A stretch of 64,000 bases of DNA from Cucumis sativus (Eukaryota; Streptophyta; Magnoliopsida; Cucurbitales; Cucurbitaceae). Position 1 is the first letter of the stretch, and each line of letters begins with the position of its first letter. The stretch covers positions 11,390,723 to 11,454,722 of the forward strand of contig NC_026655.2 of assembly GCF_000004075.3 (NCBI RefSeq). The letters run 5' to 3'. The notes under the pieces are model-generated. The model was not told the origin of the DNA, made no database searches, and saw nothing but the letters and a program-made list of their open reading frames with translations. A program made the position numbers and the translations under genes. Shown piece by piece: positions 1 through 11,327 of the stretch.

Positions 1-1827
1 GGTCCTACAAAAGATTGCAAAGGAAAATCTAAAGTTCGTTACAGCTCTTCTAGCCAAAAGTTGAAGACAGACATGAATGATTGGTCCGAAGAAAGCTCTA
101 CAAGTGAGGAGTTTGATGTAGGACAAATATTTTTTTCCAAAAAAGATTTGTCAATGAGATTAAGTGTCTTGGCAATGAAAAAAAATTTTCAGTTTGTAGT
201 AAAAAAGTCTACAAAAGAGGTTCTCTTTGTTAGATGCATTGACAACAAGTGTGGTTGGAGACTGCGAGCGATGAGATTGAAGGATTCAAATATATTTAAG
301 ATTAAAAAGTATGTCAAAGTTCATTCGTGTTCTCTTGACGTTTTGAATCGTGACCATAGGCAAGCAAAATCTTGGGTTGTTGGAGAATTAATAAAGTCAA
401 AGTTCAAGGGAGTCGGTCGTCTATACAAACCGCGTGATATCATAGAAGACATGAGGCAAGACTATGGCATAAATATGAGTTATGAAAAAGCATGGCGCGC
501 TAGAGAAAATGCGTATGAACGAGTGCGCGGGTGTCCTGAAGAGTCATATAATCTATTGCTTAGATATGGTGAAGCTCTCAAACTTGCAAATGTAGGTACA
601 ATATTTCACATGGAACTTGAAGATAATCGTTTCTTCAAATATCTTTTTATGGCTGTTGGTCCATGTGTTCGAGGATTCTTAAACTGCATTAGACCGGTTA
701 TAGTCATGGATGGAACATTCCTTAAGAACAAATATCGGGGTCAGTTGATAGTTGCTGTTTGCTTGGATGGTAACAATCAAATTTATCCTCTTGCCTTTGG
801 AGTGGTGGACAGAGAAACAGATGCTTCAATACAGTGGTTCTTAGAGAAATTGAAAGGTGCAATAGGAGAGGTGCCTAATCTAGGCTTCGTGACAGATCGA
901 AAAACATGTTTTTCTAAGTGTATTGCATCGGTTTTTCCCTCCGCATTCCATGGACTTTGTGTCCAACACTTGACTCAAAATTTGAATGATAAATACAAGA
1001 ATGACACTATAGCTACTTTGTTTTACAATGCATCTAGAACATACCGTGAATCAACGTTCTCAGAAGCGTGGAGAAGTATTCTTGCATTTCCTAATGATTC
1101 AGGAAAATATTTAAACGATGTTGGAATAACACGTTGGTCTCACTGTCCAGGAAGACGATATAATATGATGACAACAAATATAGCAGAGTCCATGAATTCT
1201 ATACTGAAAGAACCTAGAGATTTGCCTATTGCTTCATTCCTTGAACATGTTCGAGCTTTGCTACAACGTTGGTTTTGGGAGCGTCGAGAAGAAGGCATTA
1301 AAGTGACGTCTACATTGACTAAATGGGCAGAGTTAGTTCTACAAAAGAAACAAGAACGAGCTTTGACAATGAAAGTCAACCCAATTGATTGTTACCAATT
1401 CCATGTTAAAGATTTAGATAAAGAGGAGGTCATAAATCTTCATACTCAAGAGTGCACTTGTAAGGAGTTTCAAGCTGAGCAACTACCATGCGCACATGCC
1501 ATTGCTGTTGCACGGGATCGCAATATAAATGTTTATAGCTTATGTGCTAACTATTACACTAATGAATGTTTGTTGGCAGCATATTCGGAGGCCGTCTACC
1601 CAGTTGGGAATCAGTCGGAATGGAAGACAACCGAAGAATATGTACATATGACTGTCTTACCTCCGAAAGTAGTCAAAAGAGTTGGTCGACCGAAGAAAAA
1701 GAGGATTCCAAGTGTCGGTGAAGCACCAAAATTGCATAAATGTGGTCGATGTAAAGAAACAGGCCACAATAGATTAACGTGTACCAATCCAATTTCATAC
1801 ATCCAGAAGTCGAGCATACAAGATTAG
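1..1827 (+). CDS. MULE transposase (MURA-like), 5' end outside window
   Basis: The reading frame is open from base 1 to a stop at 1825-1827; the first in-frame ATG is at 73, but the open frame upstream says the N-terminus is cut by the window edge. Numbering from base 61 as residue 1: a MuDR-type N-terminal region at about 24-90, then the MULE transposase domain at about 210-320 with the DGT aspartate (D217), a TDR aspartate (D279), a C/H pair (C300, H303), and a downstream NIAES glutamate (E376), consistent with the RNase H-like DDE core. A SWIM zinc finger follows (C465, C467, C477, H479), then an AT-hook-like GRPKKKR stretch near 542 and a CCHC zinc knuckle (C561, C564, H569, C574). It should act in the nucleus, binding element ends and catalysing transposition. 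No internal stops are present. The zinc knuckle plus SWIM arrangement is usual for plant MURA proteins. Confidence 0.93.
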   Translation, partial: GPTKDCKGKSKVRYSSSSQKLKTDMNDWSEESSTSEEFDVGQIFFSKKDLSMRLSVLAMKKNFQFVVKKSTKEVLFVRCIDNKCGWRLRAMRLKDSNIFKIKKYVKVHSCSLDVLNRDHRQAKSWVVGELIKSKFKGVGRLYKPRDIIEDMRQDYGINMSYEKAWRARENAYERVRGCPEESYNLLLRYGEALKLANVGTIFHMELEDNRFFKYLFMAVGPCVRGFLNCIRPVIVMDGTFLKNKYRGQLIVAVCLDGNNQIYPLAFGVVDRETDASIQWFLEKLKGAIGEVPNLGFVTDRKTCFSKCIASVFPSAFHGLCVQHLTQNLNDKYKNDTIATLFYNASRTYRESTFSEAWRSILAFPNDSGKYLNDVGITRWSHCPGRRYNMMTTNIAESMNSILKEPRDLPIASFLEHVRALLQRWFWERREEGIKVTSTLTKWAELVLQKKQERALTMKVNPIDCYQFHVKDLDKEEVINLHTQECTCKEFQAEQLPCAHAIAVARDRNINVYSLCANYYTNECLLAAYSEAVYPVGNQSEWKTTEEYVHMTVLPPKVVKRVGRPKKKRIPSVGEAPKLHKCGRCKETGHNRLTCTNPISYIQKSSIQD

Positions 1828-2133
1828 TACCCGTCTTGGTACGTAGTAATAGTTTTATACTTGCTTGGTTTGTGCTTGCGTTGTTTGCATGATCACGATG
1901 TAAAAAAGGTTCATTTTTTTAATGCAGGTGGAAGATGCTTATAAAATTGTGTCCTGTGTTGTTTGCAAGATCACTAAAGTCATCTCACTGACAATTCTAA
2001 GTTGAAGACTTTTCTTCTGCAACTTCAAGACTTTCCTTCTCTTTTTTTTTTATCCTACAGTGAACTGTTTATAGAATATTTACTCCTTTGGCATTTCAAG
2101 CTTTTTGAGAAAGACTTGAAATCCTATTATGAC

Positions 2134-3135
2134 AATATTGTGTGCTTTAGAACTCAATAAATGCTCTCCTTTTGCTACTGCAGTATTAATGATGCAAATC
2201 TTGCTGATTACTTTTAGTTTTTACATTCATCTTCAAGGTTCAGCCTCTGTTAGTTTTTACAAGGTTCAGCCCTTGCTGATTACTTAAAGGTTCAGCCCTT
2301 GCTGCATTTGAAGCCTCTTGCTGATTACTTAAAGTGTGCAGTAGTAATAAATGCAAAGCTTTTGCTACTTTTAGTTTTTACAAGGTTCAGCCTCTTCAAG
2401 CATATGAACCACCATTTGCATGAAGGGCCTTGTAGATGGAATCTTAGTCGTGCAGCGAAGTGCGATCCTTACCACTTTGACTGCGTTCTCCACTTTGATA
2501 TGCTGGGATCTACCATCTCTTTCAGATTACCTTTTAGATATCTCATTCTGCTTTCCTGTTGTTTTCCTGGCAGTTGTCTTAGAAAATGGGCTTCTTTTAT
2601 GTTGGTACTTCCATTAGAACAACTCCAAAGCTGCAAAGAATAATGTTTGAACAATCCATGAGAAGTAAATAATATTGTGTGCTTTAGAACTCAATAACTG
2701 CTCTCCTTTTGCTACTGCAGTAGTAATGATTCAAATCTTCAAGCATATGAACCACCTCTTCAAGCATAGTAATCTCAAGCATAGTAATCTCAATGCAGTA
2801 GTAATGAGTTGACTCTGAAAGTTCAGGTAGTAGCAAGACTGAGCTAATTTTAAGTAATGTATAAAGCCGGCTGGTTAACAGCAAAGGTACAGAACAAGAC
2901 ACAGATCAAAATGCTGCTATTGGTAATGAGGATCAATTGTTCGTACATAAGATGTTTTTATAATGAAAACCTGCTACGTGAGGCTATATATAAATCAGTT
3001 CCGCAGCCACCATAAACCTCTGCTCCACCACCGGTAACACATCAAGAATGTCTATATAAAAGTTCTGCACACTTTACAATTTTTCACCTGCATTGTTGTA
3101 CATTATATAAAAGTTCTGCACACTTTACAATTTTC
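2134..3135. repeat. Direct repeats in the spacer between the convergent MULE genes
   Basis: A block of about 70 bases starting AATATTGTGTGCTTTAGAAC at 2134 recurs at 2671 (offset 537) with few differences. Between them the phrases AAGGTTCAGCC and CTTGCTGATTACTT recur several times (about 2180-2400). A second pair, TATATAAAAGTTCTGCACAC, occurs at 3053 and 3104. No coding potential is convincing here; it is the 3' region of both MULE genes. Confidence 0.75.
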
Positions 3136-3256
3136 CAAGATAATGAAATAAAAATTGCATACCAAAAAACAAAAATGGTCTTCATTCCATTATATAAAAC
3201 TATTTATGTACATAGTTTGGAACATATACAATTCCTTCGAAAGTTGAAACTGAAAG

Positions 3257-6207
3257 TCAATACATGGGATTGTTGGTCCATAATTGAAATGCCAATTGTT
3301 TTCTAAAATATGACATGTTTTCTTGACATAATGTAGCTACATCTAAACCAGAAGCTTCATATTCGAAATACTTAATTGTAAATACACCACAATCACTATT
3401 GTTGCGTTGAAGTGGAATGGAGTCGACAATGACAAGTGGCCAAGGTTCCTTGTGTGTTGATGATCCGCCTCTCCTAACAAAGAATCCAGTAGCATCGAGC
3501 AAATTTGGCACCATCTCTTGAATTGGCTCTAATATGCTTCTCATATCTTCGGCACTCGTCAGCGACGGAAGCGAATCCCATACCTTAACTTGACAACGTA
3601 CCAAGTCCAAGCATAATAGAATCCAATGATTGCCATGGATATTGAATGGAGAGTAAATGTAATCAACATTCACCCAAGGATCTTGACAGTCTTGTTTTGA
3701 TCCGACAACATAGTCAACCAACCGATACTCCTCCTTCCAGTGAAATGGTCGATTCTCTTTAATACATTCTTGGTATTCAGGCCACTTCGCAACTAATAGT
3801 CGCTGGAAGGAAAAAAAACACACATGCATGTATACAATGAGACAATAAGACAAATATCAAAAGCAAACTCAGTACATAAAGTATGGTTGCGAGTACAAAC
3901 CATGAATAGTGTGTCTACAGTTGTGAAGTTTTGAGCAGTAGGTATCATGGCTGTCTTAATGTTGAAGCGAATGAGAAGAAACAGTGCATCCAAATGCTAA
4001 TAGAAACAAAATAAAGCATTTAATTCGGTTATGCGATCAAACCAACTTCTTGAAGGTACTAAGTGCTCTAAAACTGTAAATAAGAAATAATGAGAAAAGT
4101 TCTAACCTCATCCGCCAACCACCGACGACACATGAACAAGTCTCTGAAAAACTCCTTCGATTTTTTCCCGTGAAAAGTTTCACGCACCTCATCTTTCGTA
4201 CGCTTGTCTGTGATCCAAGCTCTGAGTCGATCTAAATGGGCGTCAGGTATTTTGTGCATAGGATCATAGACGGATGGTTGAGACTGAGAGGTGGTGGTGA
4301 TTGATTTTGTAGTCCGTTTATCTAAAGCTGTGAAGGGGGTTGACAAGTATACACTTGCACGCTTGCTACGTGCGGGCCGAACATGTGGTCGTTCAGTGGA
4401 TAATGGTTCTATTTCCATGACGTCTGAATCAAAATAAGTAAGACTTTTTACTCCAATTTCCTCGTTCAAATCGTCAACGACGTCTACTGGCTCCTCCGAA
4501 TGAATATGAACCTTCTTATCCAACTCATCCATTGTGTCATCCTCCGTGCGGTTTGCTTCGACACCCTATGGAAGGTCAAAATGCATTACTAAGGATAAAG
4601 CATTAGTAAGGATGATTTTCACCCCACTACAGAACTTTGATTCCTAACCTGCTTTTGACGTTCAACATGTTTCACCCCATCACTTGTGTCATCCTCCTTG
4701 GGCATCCTCAACCAAGAAGGTGTACCGGGTGTGTCAACATCTTCGGTCTGGGCATCATGACCTTCAACTCCCGTGCAGTCTCCTTCTTCACCCTTTGGAA
4801 ATGTCAAAATGTATTGGTAACGTTAAACAAACTTTGAAAATGTTAAACAAACTTTGATTCCTAACCTTTTTTTGAACTTCAAGGTGTTTCAATATAGTCG
4901 ACAGCATTGATTTTAGGCTTTCACGTTCATTCTCGAGAACCGCTACTCGATATTTGAGTTTTCGAACAACTTCTTTCATCTTAGACTTCCACTTCTTCTT
5001 TTTCTTACTCTTTTTGCAGTCATTGTCATCATTACTAGCTTCTCCTGGTCGTTTTGAATCACCATTCTTCTCAGAAACGGTGTTATATGGATGAGTTTTC
5101 TCAACAAGTTCCCCTGAAGACATTCTTAGATGCTCCTCCTCTTCAGGCATCATCTCAATTACCACGTTAATTAAGAACTACAAAGTGGAAATGTAGTTAG
5201 TTAGTCAAAACATAAAGGAACAAAGTCATGCATTCGGTAAGTTACTGTTTGTTGATACTTACCATTGGTGAGTCAAACACCTGCCTCTGTAGGACATGAG
5301 ACTTCGGCGATAGTTCGCACACCCACCTCAGCATTCGTGGTATTGCATCGTTGCTTACTTTATGTACACCACATTCAGTGATGGTTGGTATAGACTCATA
5401 TGCCCAAACCTATTCCATGTTCAACAAAACAAGTTTAGCAAGTGTCCCAAGATATATGTATATATAAATATGTGCATAGGAAGTAAAGTAACATACCTGT
5501 AACGCCTGCGGAAATCCCATGACAGTATATTTTGTCTTAGTTGATTTATTCTTTCCCTTGGCATGTTGCATGTCCAAGGCTCGTTTTAAGGCAGAAAGTG
5601 TACGTCCAAAAACCAACCCTCCCCAATCGTAATTGTTAAATGTGGTCCAATCATCTGCAATCCTAAATAAAGTTCGGTCCACTTTCGTCCGCCTATCTTT
5701 TCCTAACAATGACATCTCTATAAAGTAAACTAGAGCTAATTTAACTATGTCATCGTCATCGTCATCCCCCTCGTATTCCACAAATGTGTCCTCTAAGTCA
5801 CTTATATAAATACACTTTTTTTGTTCGAAGAACTTCTCCAACAACCTACTATTCCCAACCAAATCAATAGGCTCTGGTTGAGAACTCCATAGACCCGTCA
5901 TCATATTAAATTCTCTCCTTCCAAAACTGCACACGACTTCTCCTATCTTGAAACTTATGTGATCAACCCTTTCATCTTCCACCTCTCTTAACAATAAGTA
6001 GTGGATGAGCGGCCCATTAAAGATTATATTCAGATCCAAAAAGTGGCCGAACTTTGTATTTCTAAATAAGGTTAATTGATCCGGTTTCAATTTAGCCTTT
6101 ATTGTACGTGTACTGTTTTCTAAATGTGCTAAACTACTTACTATAGACTGAAAATGATGAGCAGGGTCAATCTTGTACATGGGACCGTTAGTTGATGTCG
6201 AAGCCAT
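3257..6207 (-). CDS. DUF1985/Ulp1-type SUMO protease-like gene carried by the MULE, seven exons
   Basis: My model joins seven exons with GT-AG introns: 6207-5497, 5409-5263, 5177-4866, 4792-4649, 4565-4107, 3996-3901 and 3802-3257. Every exon is a multiple of three, so all six introns are phase 0, giving about 804 residues without a frameshift. Exon 1 encodes a DUF1985-type region; exon 2 begins VWAYESIPTI, typical of the family. The middle exons are charged, with a lysine cluster followed by a probable coiled coil (exon 3). The last exon is a C48 (Ulp1) peptidase domain with the expected catalytic set: His in HGNHW (about 682), Asp in VWDS (about 699), Gln in LQRNN (about 755) and Cys in SDCG (about 761). 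Family knowledge predicts removal of SUMO or related modifiers; whether it helps transposition is unknown. The gene lies tail-to-tail with the transposase, and a tandem array sits just upstream of its start. Confidence 0.88.
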
Positions 6208-6288
6208 ACTGAGACCTGCATAAAAAAAAAAAACTAATTAAATATAATTGCATAAGAGACTTACTTAACATGGATGCACTAGCATCTT

Positions 6289-7609
6289 GGGACTTCTACT
6301 CAAAATTTTGGAAGGTGAGAGATAGGTGCTGATAGGTGAGAGATGATGAAAAACTTCAAGGCAAAGTTGCTAAGTCTAATAGAATTGCTAACCCTATAGC
6401 CTTAACACCTAGTAGACTAGCTAAACATGCATTCTAAACCGTTTAGGAAGTTTACACTCTTATATTGGGACTTCTACTCAAAATTTTGGAAGGTGAGAGA
6501 TAGGTGCTGATAGGTGAGAGATGATGGAAAACTTCAAGGCAAAGTTGCTAAGTCTAATACAATTGCTAACCCTATAGCCTTAACACCTAGTAGACTAGCT
6601 AAACATGCATTCTAAACGTTTAGGAAGTTTACACTCTTATATTGGGACTTCTACTCAAAATTTTGGAAGGTGAGAGATAGGTGCTGATAGGTGAGAGATG
6701 ATGGAAAACTTCAAGGCAAAGTTGCTAAGTCTAATACAATTGCTAACCCTATAGCCTTAACACCTAGAAGACTAGCTAAACATGCATTCTAAACGGTTTA
6801 GGAAGTTAACACTCTTATATTGGGACTTCTACTCAAAATTTTGGAAGGTGAGAGATAGGTGCTGATAGGTGAGAGATGATGGAAAACTTCAAGGCAAAGT
6901 TGCTAAGTCTAATACAATTGCTAACCCTATAGCCTTAACACCTAGTAGACTAGCTAAACATGCATTCTAAACCGTTTAGGAAGTTTACACTCTTATATTG
7001 GGACTTCTACTCAAAATTTTGGAAGGTGAGAGATAGGTGCTGATAGGTGAGAGATGATGGAAAACTTCAAGGCAAAGTTGCTAAGTCTAATACAATTGCT
7101 AACCCTATAGCCTTAACACCTAGTAGACTAGCTAAACATGCATTCTAAACCGTTTAGGAAGTTTACACTCTTATATTGGGACTTCTACTCAAAATTTTGG
7201 AAGGTGAGAGATAGGTGCTGATAGGTGAGAGATGATGGAAAACTTCAAGGCAAAGTTGCTAAGTCTAATACAATTGCTAACCCTATAGCCTTAACACCTA
7301 GTAGACTAGCTAAACATGCATTCTAAACGGTTTAGGAAGTTTACACTCTTATATTGGGACTTCTACTCAAAATTTTGGAAGGTGAGAGATAGGTGCTGAT
7401 AGGTGAGAGATGATGGAAAACTTCAAGGCAAAGTTGCTAAGTCTAATACAATTGCTAACCCTATAGCCTTAACACCTAGTAGACTAGCTAAACATGCATT
7501 CTAAACGTTTAGGAAGTTAAACTCTTATATTGGGACTTTCTACTCAAAATTTTGGAAGGTGAGAGATAGGTGCTGATAGGTGAGAGATGATGGAAACTTC
7601 AAGGCAAAG
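6289..7609. repeat. ~178-bp tandem repeat array, seven full units plus a partial eighth
   Basis: The unit starts GGGACTTCTACTCAAAATTT and recurs at 6289, 6467, 6644, 6822, 7000, 7178, 7356 and 7532, i.e. spacings of 176-178 bases. Units differ at only a few positions (for example AAACCGTTT, AAACGGTTT or AAACGTTT near the end), so the array is young or homogenised. It ends inside the eighth unit at about 7609. Each unit contains two close copies of GGTGAGAGAT. The array lies about 80 bases upstream of the protease-gene start codon, so it could act as promoter or transposase-binding DNA; this is inference. Confidence 0.95.
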
Positions 7610-8400
7610 GAAATGGTCTTTCAACAATGCAGCTTATGATAATGTCTTTAGAATACAATATTTAGAATGCATGTTTGAGCACATATCTATTGTACTGGTA
7701 ACTTTGCAGAGTTTATATGGGATACAAATATATGTTCGAATTCAAGTTCTAAACTCCAAGGTATGTTTTTTCTATTATTACAGTACATTGCAAAGGAAAT
7801 GGTTTTTTCTTCCTAAAAAGAATGGCTCCACGGTTCTCTATGTCTGTGTGCATATGACATGCATTTCTTCTCCAAAATGTGCCAAAAACAAAAAACTCAC
7901 ATCTTAACAGACACTTAAACAAACAAGATGGAATACTGTAATAATAAATAAGCTACAACAGACTAACTCTAAAAAAAAAACTGAGATTTTTACTCACTTG
8001 ACTTCAAAGATGATGGATAGGCACTGCCAATGTAGAGGAGTGGATAAGAAATGGAGAGGTCCGGTGAAAACAAACCTGAAATCGAAATGGATGGAAGTGG
8101 AGAAGCGTCCGCCGGAGATGAAGTCGAAATGGAGACCCGTGCAGAAGAAATGGAGACGTTCGGTGAACAAGTTGAAATCGGAAAATATAGCGGAGAGTCG
8201 TGAAGAAGAAATGGATGGAAGTGGAGAAGAAATGGACGGAAGAGAAAAACGTTCACCGGAGGCGGGAGAGAGTTGAAGAGGGTAACTGCAGACGCGGGAG
8301 AGTTCAAATGCGAGTTTACGTTTTTCTTTTGAACGGCCTTCTGTCTTCGGGTTGAAGAAAAAGGAAAAAGAAGAAAAGAGGAAGGAAAATAAAAGAGGGT
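7610..8400. other. Subterminal MULE DNA without a convincing gene
   Basis: The region has short open frames on both strands but no recognisable domain. Bases 8040-8270 are built from imperfect repeats around GAAATGGA and are low-complexity when translated in either direction. It probably represents the subterminal and promoter-side part of the MULE. Confidence 0.5.
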
Positions 8401-8505
8401 ATTTTCGTCATTTCACCTCCAATTTATCCTAAATCTCAACTTTTCTACAATCAATCCTAAAACTCTATTTCTACCCCATTTTTGGCCTATTTTTGTCAAT
8501 TCCCC
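8401..8505 (-). repeat. Probable right terminal inverted repeat of the MULE
   Basis: Read on the minus strand from 8505 inward, the sequence begins GGGGAATTGACAAAAATAGG and continues as an AT-rich stretch with GGGGTAGAAATAG, ending in a tract with GACGAAAATACCC. A run of Gs followed by an AT-rich ~100-base tract is common at MULE ends. The base run AAATATTTT just outside could be the 9-base target duplication. The partner repeat lies outside the window, so the boundary is unverified. Confidence 0.5.
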
Positions 8506-9800
8506 AAATATTTTTAAAAATTTTACAGTTTACGCACCTCTATATATATATATTTAACTTTAAATCTATTTTGTTAATTATTTAGACTTTGTCTTGTTTT
8601 TGTTTTTAAAATTAAGTTGTTTTATCCTAATTTTTTATAACGAGAATTAAACAAAATGATTGTGAATCGTTAAAAAAAAACTAAAGCTAACGAACAAAAT
8701 AGGTTAATTTAGTTTTTGGTAAAGAGATGATCATTAAAATTGTTCTCTAAATCTCTTATAATAATTACTTTTCATCAAATTTGACTTAGTTTGTTGGGAG
8801 GGTGAGAATGAGTATTACACACTTTGATTTTAAAGAGTCCAAAAGTTAGGAAACCGACTTTAATGAATGATTTACCTCCCTTTACCCTACAAAGGAATCT
8901 TTGAAACATTTTCTTAAAAATTTGTGGAGGAGAAAGAGTGTATATGTGGAGATGTAGTAACGTGAAATTAAGAGGTGTGACACAAAATAATCCAACTTTA
9001 GGAGGCTAACTTTAGGTTAGGGAAAACAAGGAGAGGACGAGGTCAAACAATTAGTTGTTTCCCACTTTTTTCATCAACTGCTTGAGAGTACTTGATTTAT
9101 GAAAGGGATGTATAAAATGGCTATCACTATTTATTACCAAATACATAAATCTAGTTGTCAAACCCCCCCAATGTATATAGCACATAATAACTCATATCCA
9201 CCTATTAACGATGGCAAGATTTACCGTTCCCATCTCCATGGTTTTGTCTAGGGTTTAAAATTTTTTCATGAATTGAGAAGTACTTATGTATGGTACAATA
9301 TCCTATTATTAAGTTGAGGTTAATGCACAAAATTTCCAAATTTAATCGTGCATTTTTAAATATGATAAAACACATTTCTTATTAGAAAAATAACTAATAT
9401 TTTAATATTAAACAATAGAATTACTGGTTGGTGCTTTAAACATACTACAAAAAGGAAATAAAGCTCGAAATTGATGGAAATGATCAAAGTTGTGAAAAGT
9501 CAAAATGGTGACATTTGATTTTAAATAGTCAAACTTTGATCGGCATTTAACTTTGATTGACCTTAAATTTTGACCAGCCTTATACTCAAATATGATTTGA
9601 GTTTTGAAAAAGTGAATATGGTTCATGCTCAAAAGGTCGAAATTAGTTAAGACGGAAAAAATGGTAAAAGTCAAAATGCATTTTGACTTGAAAAACCAAA
9701 GTTTGACTTTGATTTAAATGTTAAATTATCGTATTGCCCTTAGACTAAGTTAGTGGAAAAATGTAACATTTTGTTGGATAATTTCATTAATACTTATTGG
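8506..9800. other. Intergenic AT-rich DNA
   Basis: No gene is supported. A segment at about 9450-9720 is rich in GTCAAA/TTTGAC motifs in both orientations (for example AGTCAAACTTTGA), as often seen in decayed plant retroelements. Confidence 0.5.
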
Positions 9801-9805
9801 GATAA

Positions 9806-10400
9806 GTGACTTCATGAGATGAAGACACCTAGCCCACTAATGTTAGTGGAATGCTAGGTGATGAGATTTGGCAAGCAAATTGCATGCAATGAAAAGTGGC
9901 TTCATGAGATGAAGACACCTACCTAACTCACTAATAGTTAGTGGAATATTAGGTTTTGAGATTTGAGAAGCTCATTACAGGCATGTTTATTGAATGTAAT
10001 TTGCTTATAAATATGCTTTATTTCAAATTAGTAAAAGATTAATGGTAATTTTTGTAATTTGGAATTGCAAAAATAAATTCTTTTTTCTCTCCATAATCTC
10101 AAACCTAAGTTATTCCTCAAAATTCCATCACTCTCTCTATTTTCTCCATCTTACAGGTTCCACAATTCGGTTCTATGTCCAGAGAATAGAGGGTCAACAC
10201 TAGTGACGATCCCAACTTCAAGTTCATGAGGAGATTACGAGTGATGGAAAACTTCAAAGGTGAATTTTTCTTTTAACCCTTATTTGTATTAATTAGGGTA
10301 GTTTTGATGCATGTTAATTTCTAAATAGTTTAGATGCATTTAGAGTAAAATTTGTTCCTTTTTCTGTTGTGCATTTCTTGCTTTTCATTAGCCTTGTCAG
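9806..10400 (+). repeat. Dispersed retroelement-like repeat, plus-strand copy, with internal duplication
   Basis: The phrase CTTCATGAGATGAAGACACC occurs at about 9811 and again at about 9900, each followed by CACTAAT(A)GTTAGTGGAAT, an internal duplication of roughly 90 bases. From about 9930 to 10400 the sequence aligns by eye, in inverted orientation, with about 50460-49990: shared landmarks include GTTAGTGGAAT, TCTCAAACCTAAGTT, GAGGAGATTACGAG and AAAACTTCAAAGGT. The segment has a TATA-like ATAAATATG at about 10005, as expected in an LTR. The class is not established. Confidence 0.65.
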
Positions 10401-11327
10401 TCCTCTTCAAAGAAGACTTGTGGCCTAAATTCCACAAGAATCACTAAGGAAGTTTATAACGACTTGTAATTGAGCGATCAAAGAGCTTACTAAGATCATA
10501 TTGAAATGAAAAGAGGGTATGTAAAACACATTTTTTAATAGCAAATTAGAAGTAACTTGAATGTTTTCACTGTATTCAACTTAGAATTGTGATAATTGAT
10601 TCGATAGAGAAACACTAGTATCTTGATAATTGAGTCCATGAAGTGCAGGTTCACTTTGTGAGGAGGTTGGAAACAAGAACTAAACTCGTATAATCGGAGT
10701 GATGAAGGTACTAGAGATTAGCAAACTACTCAAGAATCGACGTGTTTGTGGAGATTGAGATTGTTGTCGAGGAATGTTTATTTGAGGTTTTGAATGGTAT
10801 TAGGATGGTATTAAGCCTTTATATAGACAATGATAATCCTAATAGGAAGAAACAAATTACTTGAGCATGAGGTTTTAACTAATTGTAATAGAAATAATAC
10901 ATGAATCATTAACTAACTGATCAAGATATTTCATTCATAATAATGTTGTAAGACATGAACCCAACACACATGACTATCTAAATATTCCTTAAAATTCTTA
11001 TGAATTTTTTTGTCAAATAAGCTAAGCTTTATTATCTAAAGATGTTGAATACATACAATAATTTAAGTATAAGAAGATTTCAACTACCTTAACTAGTAGA
11101 AAACATACGAACTCTTACCAATTATAGATTACTATTATTATAGCAATAGTTACAAAAACATCATTAAACCACATAATAGAGAATGAGTAGACAACCATTA
11201 TTAACTATAAGCACTTACACTTATCCATGAGTTTTCAGGTGATACAAACTAATCTCTGACACACCACATTTATTGTAATACTTAGCCATATATATATGCT
11301 CCTCAAACATACAAATATAATTAATCC
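10401..11327. other. Intergenic DNA downstream of the Ole e 1-type gene
   Basis: No coding region, RNA gene or clear element boundary is visible. The last part should contain the 3' UTR of the minus-strand gene that ends at 11328. Confidence 0.4.

Larger units (their letters stand above)
1..8505 (+). mobile_element. Mutator-like element (MULE) with transposase and Ulp1-protease gene; left end outside window
   Basis: The stretch holds a MULE transposase (plus strand), a convergent DUF1985/Ulp1 protease gene (minus strand), a ~178-bp tandem array and a terminal sequence resembling a MULE inverted repeat at its right edge. MULEs carrying Ulp1-like genes are known in plants (Kaonashi-type in Arabidopsis, CUMULE in melon), so the combination is a recognised architecture. 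Both genes are free of frameshifts in my reading, which suggests a young, possibly autonomous copy. The left end lies before base 1, so the inverted-repeat pair and the target duplication cannot be checked. The right boundary at about 8505 is inferred from the terminal motif only. Confidence 0.8.

Noticed and set aside
6289-7609. Regularly spaced repeats considered as a CRISPR-like array
   Set aside because: Units are directly adjacent, ~178 bases long and without unique spacers, and the DNA is clearly plant nuclear.
7990-8307. Overlapping open frames on both strands
   Set aside because: Both are low-complexity products of imperfect GAAATGGA repeats, with no domain and no splice context.
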